A program made the translations under genes and the position numbers. The notes beneath the pieces are model-generated. The model had not been told where the DNA came from. It did not search any database and was given only the letters and a program-made list of their open reading frames with translations. This document shows positions 43,308 to 52,211 of a stretch of DNA of 64,000 nt, piece by piece. Within the stretch, counting starts at the first letter, position 1, and every line of letters begins with the position of its first letter. Origin of the DNA: Chryseobacterium sp. 7 (GTDB taxonomy: Bacteria > Bacteroidota > Bacteroidia > Flavobacteriales > Weeksellaceae); contig NZ_RCCA01000001.1 in the NCBI RefSeq assembly GCF_003663845.1, forward strand, positions 1,426,001-1,490,000, read 5' to 3'.

Positions 43308-44195
43308 ATGGTGATTTCAAGAAAAATTCAGGTAAGGCTTAATGTCCTTTTTATAACAGCTGCTGTTATATTCATTGCTGTTTTTTCAATGTACGAACTT
43401 GGGTATCTGGATGAGCTGCTGAACATTTTAGCAAAAGACAATTATATTTTTTACTGGATGCTTCTGGTAGGTGTTTTTGCAGAAATTGTCGCTGGATCTA
43501 TGGGAATGGGATATGGTGTCATCTGTACTACAACTCTTATGCTCCTGAATATTCCGCCGCATATTGTAAGTGCCAGTATTCATTCTGCGGAAAGCTTTAC
43601 GACAGCAGCAGGAAGTCTCAGCCATATAAAACTGAAAAATGTAAGCAAAAGCCTGGTGAAAAAACTGGCAATTCCTGCTGTAATTGGTGCTGTAATCGGT
43701 GCTGTATCTCTTACATACCTTGGAGAATATTATTCAAAGATCACCAAAACATTAATTGCCTTTTATACTTTATACCTCGGATTCCAGATTCTGTCCAACG
43801 CTTTTAAAGAAAAACAAAGCAAGGCCCTGAAAAGGAAAACCAATCTGACAAGACTTGGAGTGATAGGAGGTTTTATAGATTCTTTTGCAGGTGGAGGATG
43901 GGGACCTTTGGTTACCGGGACACTTATAAAAAATGCTTTTACCCCAAGATTCGCGGTGGGAAGTTCTACAGTGGCGAAATTTATCCTTACCATCACTGCT
44001 GCGGTTACTTTTTTCTTTACCCTGGGAATTCAGCACTGGAACATTATTCTGGGTCTTTTAATAGGGGGAATTATTACTGCTCCTTTCTCTGCAATGCTTA
44101 CGGCTAAGCTTCCTGTAAAGAAAATGTTTGTGATTATCGGAACATTGGTGATTGTGATGAGTTCTATAACTATTTATAAATCAGTTTTTAATTAA
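43308..44195 (+). CDS. TauE/SafE-family permease (second copy)
   Basis: A 295-aa membrane protein with eight to nine hydrophobic segments. Family motifs: AEIVAGSMGMGYGVICTTTLM in the first half and GGFIDSFAGGGWGPLVTGTL in the second, with the conserved SIHSAESFTTAAGSLSH loop. It has an extra N-terminal helix compared with the copy at 16872. Role: probable sulfite or sulfonate exporter. It follows an Rrf2 regulator and is coupled to a 62-aa gene. Confidence 0.88.
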   Translation: MVISRKIQVRLNVLFITAAVIFIAVFSMYELGYLDELLNILAKDNYIFYWMLLVGVFAEIVAGSMGMGYGVICTTTLMLLNIPPHIVSASIHSAESFTTAAGSLSHIKLKNVSKSLVKKLAIPAVIGAVIGAVSLTYLGEYYSKITKTLIAFYTLYLGFQILSNAFKEKQSKALKRKTNLTRLGVIGGFIDSFAGGGWGPLVTGTLIKNAFTPRFAVGSSTVAKFILTITAAVTFFFTLGIQHWNIILGLLIGGIITAPFSAMLTAKLPVKKMFVIIGTLVIVMSSITIYKSVFN

Positions 44196-44283
44196 AAAAT
44201 AAGTCCGGTGTTGAAAAATAAAGGCATAAAATAGATATTCGGTTTTGAAAATATTTTACTTTTACATCACTAAATATTAGAAC

Positions 44284-44574
44284 ATGAATTTACATATCAT
44301 TGCACTTTTTAAGTTTAATGAAAATTATCTGATGGATGCCGTAGAGCTGTTTCAGAACCTGGTGAAAGAAACAAGAAAAGAAGAAGGCTGCCTGCAGTAT
44401 GATCTTATTGAGGATAAAGATAATAAAGGAACTTTTTTCCTTATTGAGCTTTGGGAAAGCGTAGAGCACCACAACAGACATAACGGTCAGGATCACCTTT
44501 TAGACTTCCGTAAAGATGCTTCCAAAATCATGGAAAGCTCTGCAGAGGTTTACAAAGGATTTAAAATATATTAA
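44284..44574 (+). CDS. ABM-domain monooxygenase (putative quinol monooxygenase)
   Basis: A 96-aa antibiotic-biosynthesis-monooxygenase-like dimeric ferredoxin fold, with the typical TRKEEGCLQYDLIED and LIELWESVEHHNRHNGQDHL segments. YgiN-like members oxidise quinols without cofactor; other members of the fold degrade heme, but the heme-degrading residues are not evident. It stands alone, ended by the bidirectional terminator at 44588. Confidence 0.85.
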   Translation: MNLHIIALFKFNENYLMDAVELFQNLVKETRKEEGCLQYDLIEDKDNKGTFFLIELWESVEHHNRHNGQDHLLDFRKDASKIMESSAEVYKGFKIY

Positions 44575-44587
44575 AATTTAAAAGAAT

Positions 44588-44622
44588 AAAAGGCGGTTCC
44601 AATAGTTTGAAACCGCCTTTTT
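44588..44622. terminator. Bidirectional terminator between ABM and HmuY-T9SS genes
   Basis: Stem AAAGGCGGTT / AACCGCCTTT with a loop that can extend by CAA/TTG pairing. T-runs on both strands. Confidence 0.88.
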
Positions 44623-44658
44623 ATTAGAAAAAATAGAAAGTATTAAAATAAAAATATT

Positions 44659-45951
44659 TTATTTTACGATAAGTTTTTTCGTTTCCGAATGCCCGCCGTA
44701 AGTTATTTTTACAAGGTAATTCCCTGAAGTAAGGGTTGAAAGGTTCAGCTCCTGCTTGTAGAATCCTGCCTGATTGGTAAGTTCCTCAGAATATACCTTT
44801 TTACCAGTAAGATCATACACTTCCACGCTTCCTTTGTTACTTGCCTTTTCTTTTACATCAAAAAGAACCGTTACTTTTTTATCAGCTGTAGCCGGGTTGG
44901 GATAAATACCGAAAGAAGCTTTTTTACCTACTTCAGTAATTCCCAGAGTTTCCGTGATCTTTTTGTATTTGAAATACATATTTCCTGTAGTGGCACCACC
45001 GTTGGTTGTGAAGTACATTCTGTAGTAATCGTCGCCTTTTTTAACGTAATATACAACATCATTTTTCACCGTTCCGATACCCTTCCAGGAATGTCCTACT
45101 GTCGTAATCGCAGAAGAAAAACTTGTAGTGGCAGGAATTGCTGAAGCTGCTGTTGCCTGGGTTTCCGGCTGAACCATGGCCACTTTTATATTCGGGTTTT
45201 GGATGGCTCCTGAAAGTGGATACATCTGTACACCCATATAGAAAGTATAATATTTAGTAAATACAAAATCCCATGCCGCTTTAGATGGTTCTAAACTAGG
45301 AACTTTTGCACCTGTATCAAATGAGAAATAATTGAAATAAGAATCATCTGTTCCGTTAGCGATTGTTCTTGTTTCTGTAGCTCCCCATGCGGTACCGTTC
45401 CATTTTGAATACCTGAAGGTATATCCTGCAAAAGCATCTTCAATGGCAAATTTAATATAAGTTCCTGAAGCATATTTTAAAACAAAAATAGCCTTCCCCT
45501 GAATATGATGATTAACGGGGTTGTATACTCCCCATCCTGTTGATGGAATGTTAGGATTTGAAGAAGTTACAGGGCCTTGCTCAAAAGCACCCTGACTCCA
45601 GTCAGTCGTCTGGTCTGGATTATAAAGAGGGGCTCCCCATGAAGCCTCATTGCTGATGCTGATATTATCCCAGTCTGCTAAGTTTGTAGAAGCGGTGAAT
45701 ACTTCAATATCTTTTGCATCATTTACTCTTGATCCGAATGCATAGTTTGAGTTTCTATAAAAAGCAATATCCCAGCTATTGGCAGGTTGAGAAACCATAT
45801 TACCATCTGCAAGGTTTACAAACACGCGGTTCTGATATCCACCTCCCATTGTCATATTTACCTGTGAGTATCCCAATGCATCAGTTTGTGCCAAAACAGT
45901 CTGCTGAACAGACAGTGCCAATGCTGAAGCCAAAAATAGTTTTGTTTTCAT
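44659..45951 (-). CDS. HmuY-like heme-binding protein with T9SS sorting domain
   Basis: A 430-aa secreted protein. A signal peptide (1-21, ending VLAQ) is followed by a HmuY-like region (about 25-330) recognisable by the paired motifs NSWDIAFYR and KAAWDFVFTKY that also occur in the HmuY lipoprotein at 49172. A type A sorting domain occupies about 350-430 (FGIYPNPATADKKVTV). HmuY proteins bind heme and deliver it to the HmuR receptor; this version would be exported through T9SS rather than anchored as a lipoprotein. It is transcribed leftward from a promoter block nearly identical to the one at 46966-47020. Confidence 0.82.
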   Translation of the reverse strand: MKTKLFLASALALSVQQTVLAQTDALGYSQVNMTMGGGYQNRVFVNLADGNMVSQPANSWDIAFYRNSNYAFGSRVNDAKDIEVFTASTNLADWDNISISNEASWGAPLYNPDQTTDWSQGAFEQGPVTSSNPNIPSTGWGVYNPVNHHIQGKAIFVLKYASGTYIKFAIEDAFAGYTFRYSKWNGTAWGATETRTIANGTDDSYFNYFSFDTGAKVPSLEPSKAAWDFVFTKYYTFYMGVQMYPLSGAIQNPNIKVAMVQPETQATAASAIPATTSFSSAITTVGHSWKGIGTVKNDVVYYVKKGDDYYRMYFTTNGGATTGNMYFKYKKITETLGITEVGKKASFGIYPNPATADKKVTVLFDVKEKASNKGSVEVYDLTGKKVYSEELTNQAGFYKQELNLSTLTSGNYLVKITYGGHSETKKLIVK

Positions 45952-45970
45952 AACTTATTTTTTAAATCCT

Positions 45971-46024
45971 TATTTAGAATGATTCCACAAAAATATATAA
46001 TTATTTTTAATAAGTCTAAATAAA
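45971..46024. promoter_or_regulatory. Fur-like promoter block A, upstream of the HmuY-T9SS gene
   Basis: A minus-strand -7 box TATTTTTG (45995-45988) lies between two Fur-like arms, TTAGAAT-G-ATTC on the gene side and AAT-A-AGTCTAA on the far side. The 52-bp block repeats at 46966-47020 with only a few differences. Iron- or heme-responsive repression is inferred. Confidence 0.6.
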
Positions 46025-46086
46025 AACATGATTTTTATCGTGTTTTTATTTTAACTGGCATTTAAAATAGAAAGAAATAGGCACAG

Positions 46087-46120
46087 GAAAAAGCCGGAAG
46101 GAGTAATCCCGCCGGCTTTA
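46087..46120 (-). terminator. Terminator of the 46148 gene
   Basis: On the minus strand: stem AAAGCCGG / CCGGCTTT with a 14-base interior that can extend, ending in TTTTTCC. Confidence 0.75.
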
Positions 46121-46147
46121 TAAAGGTCAATAATAGTCTAATAAACC

Positions 46148-46954
46148 CTATTTCTTGATGAATTTCGACTGAATAAGTTTTCCTTCCGCAGTTTCAATAT
46201 TCATATAGTAAACCCCTGTCTTAAGGGTGTTGATGTCAAATCTTCTTTCGTTTAGTTTTCCTTCTGCGACTTTACTTCCCGCGGCAGAATAGATCTGGAT
46301 GTTCTTTGGATCTTTCTTCACGATAAACTCCAATGCACTTTGATCAGCATTCAGTGCAAATCTGAAATTTTCTGTTGCTTTATTATTGTCGGATACCCCT
46401 AAAGATGCCGTTGTATTATAAACAACATTATCTACCTGGATAGCAGTGTGTGAAGCTGTTGGGGTAAATTTAAACACAATATATGATCCCGTGGAAGCAG
46501 GAATATTTACACTCACATTCTGAACTGTTCCAATAGTAGTTACGCTGATTGGGCTTCCTACAGCAACAAATGTTGCCATATCCGCAGGGTTGGATGCTAC
46601 TCCTACCTGGATGGTTCCGGTACCCGGAGACTGAACAACTAATGTTGTATCAAAAGTTAATGTTTTATTTCCTGTAGGGGCTTCAATTTGTGGAGTAATC
46701 AGATAAGATGATCCGGTAGCATTGTTTCCTGCATAAGACTGAACAGCTCTGTTAGGATCTCCAGCCACAATCATTCTGGGAGGTACAGGAGGAATTTCTC
46801 CGGTAATAGGGGCAACGATGGCAGACCATCCAAACTGAGGGAATGTAGTGTTCCCAAGCGTGAAATTGTTGAAATTTTCATTGATGTTAGACACCTGAGC
46901 ATTTACAGTTAAGGCTGTAAGCATCAGAGTTCCTAAAAGTAATTTTAATTTCAT
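46148..46954 (-). CDS. T9SS-exported beta-sandwich protein of the heme locus
   Basis: A 268-aa secreted protein: signal peptide (1-19, TVNAQ), then a jelly-roll-like domain (about 20-180) with the FNNFTLGNTTFPQFGWS start resembling choice-of-anchor/cleaved-adhesin domains, and a C-terminal type A sorting domain (about 195-268, ending QSKFIKK). It has no HmuY motif. Its promoter is the shared divergent Fur-like block, so it should be induced with the TonB receptor. The role (heme capture, hemoglobin binding, adhesion) is inferred from position only. Confidence 0.72.
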   Translation of the reverse strand: MKLKLLLGTLMLTALTVNAQVSNINENFNNFTLGNTTFPQFGWSAIVAPITGEIPPVPPRMIVAGDPNRAVQSYAGNNATGSSYLITPQIEAPTGNKTLTFDTTLVVQSPGTGTIQVGVASNPADMATFVAVGSPISVTTIGTVQNVSVNIPASTGSYIVFKFTPTASHTAIQVDNVVYNTTASLGVSDNNKATENFRFALNADQSALEFIVKKDPKNIQIYSAAGSKVAEGKLNERRFDINTLKTGVYYMNIETAEGKLIQSKFIKK

Positions 46955-46965
46955 GAGATTATTTT

Positions 46966-47020
46966 TATTTAGAATTATTCCACAAAAATATACATTTATT
47001 TTTAATGAGTCTAAATAAAG
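46966..47020. promoter_or_regulatory. Fur-like promoter block B, divergent control of 46148 gene and TonB receptor
   Basis: A minus-strand -7 box TATTTTTG (46990-46983) serves the leftward gene. On its gene side is TTAGAAT-T-ATTC, on the far side AAT-G-AGTCTAA (47004-47017). The second arm lies next to the plus-strand -7 box TATATTTG (47024-47031) of the TonB receptor. The outer arms form a 16-bp inverted repeat with 13 matches. One repressor could close both promoters. Confidence 0.65.
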
Positions 47021-47049
47021 TTTTATATTTGTCGAAAATTTGTACCCTT

Positions 47050-49155
47050 ATGAAGAAGAAAGTGCTTTCCGTTCTTTCATTATCCATAGCTTTCTGGATG
47101 AATGCCCAAGAAAAGGATTCTCTTAATCAAAAGAAAATTGAAGAGGTTGTTATTACAGGACAGTATATGCAGCAGTCCATTAACAAATCCATCTATAAGG
47201 TTGACGTTATTGATGCTGAGCAGATTAAAAATATGGCAGCAACCAATGTTGCAGAAGTTTTGAATCAAAGTCTTAACATACAGATTACACCAGATACCCG
47301 TTCCGGGAACTCCACAGCCAATATTATGGGACTGAACGGAGATTATGTGAAAATCCTTATTGATAATATTCCGGTGGTAGGAGATACTGGATTAGGAAGT
47401 AATATTGACCTTACAAAAATTACTCTAAGCAATATAGAGAGAATTGAAATTGTAAAAGGAAGTATGGGAGTTGAGTACGGAAATGGTGCTGTAGCCGGGG
47501 TAATCAATATTATTACAAAGAAAACCAATACAAAAAAGATCAGTGTAAGAGGCTCATTGCAGGAGGAAACGGTAAGAGATCAGTATGATCTTAAGAAAAG
47601 AGGAAACGGAAGACATATTCAGAACCTGAATGTAGACTACAACATCAGCAATGAATGGTTTGCAAGTATCAATTTCAACCATAATCAGTTTATGGGATAC
47701 GCAGGAGAAAGTAAAGGTTACAAATATTTCGGTCAGGATAACCAAAGAGGGTACGACTGGAATCCGAAAGATCAGTATGATGCCTCTGCATTACTGAGAT
47801 ATACCAAAAATAAAACAACATTCTTTTATAAACTGTCTTATCTGAATGAAAAATTCAACTTCTATAATCCGGAAGTAAGCAGAAATCCTCTTAATGACGG
47901 CTTGGGTGGAGTAGCCTACGAAAGCAGAGACAGAGAATACAATACAGACCGTTGGATTCACCAGTTCAATATTCAAACCAATTTGGGACATATCCGCTAT
48001 ATGGGAGATTTCTCCTATCAAAATCAGGATAGAAAATATTTTGACTACAACTACGATATTCCGAACAGAGTAGTGAAAAGCAAACAGGAAGAAAGATCTT
48101 ATTATAAAACAGATGTGATCTATTCAAGAGGGATGTTCAGCAACTTCCTGGATAGTAAAGTGTTTGACTTCCAACTAGGATATGAGTTAGACTATACCAA
48201 CGGATACGCCGCACTTATTGCAGGTGACTTCTTTGGTGAAGCGGTAAAGAGAAAAATATTTACCTACTCTAATTTCCTTTCTGCAGAATGGAATGTTTCA
48301 GACAAATTTTCTTTGAGACCGGGAGTAAGACTTTCTCTAAGTGAGAATTTCAACAATCAATACAATTACTCTTTATCAGCCAGATATAAAACTTCTGAGA
48401 ATTCAAATCTGAGAGCTGTAGTAGGATCAGCAAACCGTTTTCCTAAGTATGACGAGCTGTATACCTACTTTGTGAATCTTAACCATGACGTACAGGGAAA
48501 TCCTGATTTAAATCCTGAAAAAGGTTTCTCCGCAGGGCTTTTCTGGAATCAGAATTTTACCGTAGATAACGGCTGGAAAATCGCTTACGGATTAGATGCA
48601 TTATATCTGGATGTACGCGACAGGATTGAAATGGTGATGGTGAAGGAACCTTCTACCTATAAATACATGAACCTTGATACGTATAAAAACCTATTGTTCT
48701 CCGCTAATGTAGATTTCAAAAAAGATCAGTTTGCCCTGTCTTTAAGAGGATCGGTAAACGGAACATCTGTATCTATGAATGATTTGAAATCTTCTTCCCC
48801 TACAGATTTCCAGTATCTGGTTCAGGCAGGAGCTTCCGCAACTTATAAACTGAAAAGTACCGATACCAATTTCGCCCTTTATTATAAATTCACCGGTCCG
48901 GACAGAATTTACGTATCAGACGGTGCAAGCGGGTTCCGATTAGGGAAAGTAGACAGCTTTCATATGATGGATTTCATTGTGAGCCAGCCTTTCTGGAACA
49001 GGCATTTTGAAATTTCTGCCGGGGTGAAAAATATATTTGATGTAACAAGATTAAACTCTACTGCAACTGCCGGAACAGCCCATACCGCAGCGAATGGTTT
49101 TGTTAATTTATACTATGGCAGAAGTTATTTTGCCCGATTAATGTTTCAATTTTAA
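47050..49155 (+). CDS. TonB-dependent heme receptor (HmuR-like)
   Basis: About 701 aa from the ATG at 47050; an upstream frame from 47005 overlaps the promoter. Signal peptide (1-20, ending MNAQ). TonB box-like VVITGQ near 33-38, plug domain (about 45-155, IDNIPVVGDTGLGSNIDL and GSMGVEYGNGAVAGVINIIT), then a 22-strand barrel ending in ARLMFQF with the terminal Phe needed for BAM insertion. The adjoining hmuTUV, HmuS and HmuY genes identify heme as the cargo. It moves heme through the outer membrane using TonB energy. Confidence 0.92.
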   Translation: MKKKVLSVLSLSIAFWMNAQEKDSLNQKKIEEVVITGQYMQQSINKSIYKVDVIDAEQIKNMAATNVAEVLNQSLNIQITPDTRSGNSTANIMGLNGDYVKILIDNIPVVGDTGLGSNIDLTKITLSNIERIEIVKGSMGVEYGNGAVAGVINIITKKTNTKKISVRGSLQEETVRDQYDLKKRGNGRHIQNLNVDYNISNEWFASINFNHNQFMGYAGESKGYKYFGQDNQRGYDWNPKDQYDASALLRYTKNKTTFFYKLSYLNEKFNFYNPEVSRNPLNDGLGGVAYESRDREYNTDRWIHQFNIQTNLGHIRYMGDFSYQNQDRKYFDYNYDIPNRVVKSKQEERSYYKTDVIYSRGMFSNFLDSKVFDFQLGYELDYTNGYAALIAGDFFGEAVKRKIFTYSNFLSAEWNVSDKFSLRPGVRLSLSENFNNQYNYSLSARYKTSENSNLRAVVGSANRFPKYDELYTYFVNLNHDVQGNPDLNPEKGFSAGLFWNQNFTVDNGWKIAYGLDALYLDVRDRIEMVMVKEPSTYKYMNLDTYKNLLFSANVDFKKDQFALSLRGSVNGTSVSMNDLKSSSPTDFQYLVQAGASATYKLKSTDTNFALYYKFTGPDRIYVSDGASGFRLGKVDSFHMMDFIVSQPFWNRHFEISAGVKNIFDVTRLNSTATAGTAHTAANGFVNLYYGRSYFARLMFQF

Positions 49156-49171
49156 ATAATAAGTTACTGTT

Positions 49172-50287
49172 ATGAAGTATTTAAAAATATTTTCTATTCT
49201 TTCTGTTATGCTGGCCGCACAATCTTGTCTTTCTGCTGACGAAGATCCGGTTCCGGTTCCTCCTATGACAGGGTCTGAAGTGAATGCTAAAATAGGAGGT
49301 CCTACAGAGCCTAACCAGGTGTGGATAGATTTGAGCGACTATACCAATCCGGCTATTAATAAAAGAACAGATTGGGATCTTGGTTTTTATACAGGAGATG
49401 AATTCCGTGTCATCATGAACGGTTCTCTTGCCATGACGGCCATTAAAATTCCCAATACTACAAATATCAGCCAGGTAAAAGAATCTGATATAGCCGCTTT
49501 AAAAGATGTAGCCCAAGTAGGAACATTTGATGCTGCAAACATGAAGTACGTTGACAATCCGAACGGAAATTTCTTAACACAGACTACCGGGATTGATGCT
49601 GTAAAAGAAAATGATGCAGATAATCCTATCTATCTGATCAATCTTGGAAGAGAAATTCCTTCTTCAAACAATATCGGGGCAGGTTCTGTTTCTTTATCAG
49701 GAGATCCGAGAGGATGGAAAAAAGTACAGATTGTAAGAGCTCCGGGCGGATACAAAATCCGTTATGCTGATGTGAATGCTACCGGAACAGATATCAAAGA
49801 ATATATCATTACAAAAGATACAGAATATAATTTCACATTCTTCAATCTGAAAATGGGAACTCCTGCAAAAATTCAGCCTAAGAAAAAGAGCTGGGATCTT
49901 GCATTTACAACATTTACCAATGAAGTGTTCATGGGGCCTACAACCAGCGCGGGAAGTTATTTCTATGCAGATTTTATTACCACCAATACATTGAATGGAG
50001 TAGGTGCTTATCAGGTAACGGTTACCGGAAATCTGGAACAGGCTTACGCTGCATTTAAACTGAAAGATGTAGAACCTGCTAAATTTGTTTTTAATGATCA
50101 GAGAGCCATTGGTGATAAGTGGAGAACCACTACCGGTACGGCAGCCAATCCGGTTCCGTTTGTGTATGCAGACCGCTTCTTTGTGTTGAAAGATGCTGAA
50201 GGTTTTTACTTTAAGCTGAGGTTCAATAAAATGAAAGACGATAACGGAAACCGCGGGTACACCAATTTTGAATTCGAACCTTTATAA
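49172..50287 (+). CDS. HmuY-family lipoprotein
   Basis: A 371-aa lipoprotein: lipobox Cys19 in VMLAAQSCLSADED, and Asp/Glu after Cys compatible with surface export. The HmuY motifs KRTDWDLGFYTGDEF and KKSWDLAFTTFTN are present. In Porphyromonas the HmuY hemophore passes heme to HmuR; here the gene follows the receptor by 16 bases in the same operon. The histidines that bind heme cannot be assigned by eye. Confidence 0.88.
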   Translation: MKYLKIFSILSVMLAAQSCLSADEDPVPVPPMTGSEVNAKIGGPTEPNQVWIDLSDYTNPAINKRTDWDLGFYTGDEFRVIMNGSLAMTAIKIPNTTNISQVKESDIAALKDVAQVGTFDAANMKYVDNPNGNFLTQTTGIDAVKENDADNPIYLINLGREIPSSNNIGAGSVSLSGDPRGWKKVQIVRAPGGYKIRYADVNATGTDIKEYIITKDTEYNFTFFNLKMGTPAKIQPKKKSWDLAFTTFTNEVFMGPTTSAGSYFYADFITTNTLNGVGAYQVTVTGNLEQAYAAFKLKDVEPAKFVFNDQRAIGDKWRTTTGTAANPVPFVYADRFFVLKDAEGFYFKLRFNKMKDDNGNRGYTNFEFEPL

Positions 50288-50308
50288 ATAATCAAATAAT
50301 AGTATATC

Positions 50309-51187
50309 ATGAAAAAATTCATCCTTGCAGCTTCTGTACTTGTAGCAGTATATTCTTGCAAAAAAGCAGAGGGAACAGCAAAAGAAAATACGACGGAAGC
50401 TACTTCTGAAGCACCAAAAACAAACAATAAAATAGTAACATTAAACGGAGGAATTACTGAAATTGTAGCTGCTCTTGGCCACGAAAAAGAAATCGTAGCA
50501 ACAGATGTTACCAGTACTTATCCTGCCTCTTTAAAAACGACAGCTAAAGATTTGGGGCATATGAGATCCATGACTATAGAACCGATTATGGCAGTTTCTC
50601 CAACGTTAATTTTAGCTTCTGATAAAGATATCAACCCTGAATTAATGGGAAAAATCAAATCTTCCGGGATCAAAACTGAAGTTTTCAAACAGGAATATAC
50701 TGTTGAAGGAACTAAAAAACTGATTGAACAGGTAGCAAAAGCAATCGGAAATACAGATTATCAGAAATTAAATGATAAAATTGATGCTGACTTGAAACAG
50801 GTACAGCCTATTGCTAAAAAACCAAAAGTATTGTTCATCTATGCCAGAGGAAACATGCTGATGGTAAGTGGTAAAAATACCCCAATGGCTTCACTGATTA
50901 CCCTTGCAGGAGGAGAAAACGCTGTTACTGATTTTGAAGATTTCAAACCTTTGACACCGGAAGCCGTAGTAAAAGCTAATCCTGACGTACTATTCTTCTT
51001 TGAAACTGGTCTACAGGGAGCAGGAGGAAATGAAGGAGCATTAAAAATGCCGGGAGTATCTCAAACCAATGCAGGTAAAAACAAAAAGATTATTGCAATG
51101 GACGGAGGTTTAGTATCAGGTTTTGGACCGAGAGTAGGAGAAGCAGCAGTAGGATTAAACAAACTTTTAATTGAAAGCACAAAGTAA
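50309..51187 (+). CDS. hmuT: Heme ABC transporter substrate-binding lipoprotein
   Basis: A 292-aa lipoprotein (signal MKKFILAASVLVAVYSC, Cys17) with the helical-backbone TroA/BtuF-type fold. Typical stretches: ITLNGGITEIVAALGHEKEIVATDVTSTYP, DLGHMRSMTIEPIMAVSPTLILAS and the second-lobe LITLAGGENAVTDFEDFKPLTPEAVVKANPDVLFFFETG. It binds heme in the periplasm and delivers it to HmuUV. Its end overlaps the permease start by 17 bases. Confidence 0.92.
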   Translation: MKKFILAASVLVAVYSCKKAEGTAKENTTEATSEAPKTNNKIVTLNGGITEIVAALGHEKEIVATDVTSTYPASLKTTAKDLGHMRSMTIEPIMAVSPTLILASDKDINPELMGKIKSSGIKTEVFKQEYTVEGTKKLIEQVAKAIGNTDYQKLNDKIDADLKQVQPIAKKPKVLFIYARGNMLMVSGKNTPMASLITLAGGENAVTDFEDFKPLTPEAVVKANPDVLFFFETGLQGAGGNEGALKMPGVSQTNAGKNKKIIAMDGGLVSGFGPRVGEAAVGLNKLLIESTK

Positions 51188-52211
51188 ACTATACTTTTAT
51201 CTTATTATAAGTGCAGTACTGCTTGCCATTATAGCGGTACTGTCACTTAATACAGGAGTTTATGATTTTGGAGAAAAATCTCCGTTCATGGCCCTGTGGC
51301 AATTTATAAAAGGAGATTCCGGTTTATCACTCAGTGATAAATATGTGATTTGGGACGTAAGAGCAGCCAGAATTATTATGGCCATTTTAGTAGGAAGTAT
51401 GCTGTCGGTTTCAGGAACCAGTCTTCAGGGACTTTTCAAGAATCCGCTGGCAACGGGAGATTTAATAGGACTTACATCAGGAGCAACTTTGCTGGCAGCC
51501 ATTGCGATTGTTTTAGGAGGACATTTCAAAGAATATCTTCCTGAAGCTGTACAATTTTCACTGGTAGGAATAGCGGCTTTTATCGGTTCTTTTTTATCAA
51601 TGATGCTGGTTTACAGAATTTCAACAAGCGGAGGAAAAACAAATGTAGTCATGATGCTGCTTACCGGAGTTGCCATAACAGCTATTGGTTTTTCAATCAC
51701 CGGATTTTTGATCTATATCTCAAAAGATGAGCAGCTCAGAGATCTCACTTTCTGGAATTTAGGAAGCCTGGCAGCCGCTACATGGACGAAGAATATCATT
51801 CTGGCGGTTGTTGCCGTCATTGCTTACATTATTTTACTCCCAAAAGGAAAAGCTTTGAATGCTATGATGCTGGGAGAAAAAGATGCTCAGCATCTGGGAA
51901 TAAATGTTGAAAGACTGAAAAAGCAGATTATAATCATCGTGGCTTTAATGGTGGGAAGCTGTGTGGCATTCTCAGGAACCATTGGTTTTGTAGGTCTTAT
52001 TGTACCTTATATTTTAAGATTGTTATTCAAATCCAATTATACCTTTATTTTGCCATTATCGGCAATGTGCGGAAGCATTTTGTTATTAACAGCAGATACC
52101 TTCAGCAGAAGTATTGTAGCACCGTCTGAACTGCCGATCGGAATTTTAACAGCCTTAATGGGAGGCCCTATTTTTATCGCTATTTTGGTTAAATTTAAAA
52201 AATCACTTTAA
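51171..52211 (+). CDS. hmuU: FecCD-family heme ABC permease
   Basis: A 346-aa permease with about ten membrane helices. Typical FecCD stretches: DVRAARIIMAILVGSMLSVSGTSLQGLFKNPLATGDLIG and GTIGFVGLIVPYILRLL. The only fitting start is a TTG (51171) inside hmuT; an in-frame stop precedes it, so the start is translationally coupled to hmuT. It forms the channel for heme import with HmuV. Its stop shares a base with the hmuV start. Confidence 0.93.
   Translation: MKAQSKLYFYLIISAVLLAIIAVLSLNTGVYDFGEKSPFMALWQFIKGDSGLSLSDKYVIWDVRAARIIMAILVGSMLSVSGTSLQGLFKNPLATGDLIGLTSGATLLAAIAIVLGGHFKEYLPEAVQFSLVGIAAFIGSFLSMMLVYRISTSGGKTNVVMMLLTGVAITAIGFSITGFLIYISKDEQLRDLTFWNLGSLAAATWTKNIILAVVAVIAYIILLPKGKALNAMMLGEKDAQHLGINVERLKKQIIIIVALMVGSCVAFSGTIGFVGLIVPYILRLLFKSNYTFILPLSAMCGSILLLTADTFSRSIVAPSELPIGILTALMGGPIFIAILVKFKKSL

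Noticed and set aside
44284-44574. Heme-degrading monooxygenase (IsdG type) belonging to the heme locus
   Set aside because: The fold is shared, but the residues needed for heme breakdown are not evident, and a bidirectional terminator separates it from the heme genes.
47005-47049. Upstream start of the TonB receptor
   Set aside because: It lies in the Fur-like block and -7 box and would spoil the signal peptide; ATG 47050 gives a normal one.
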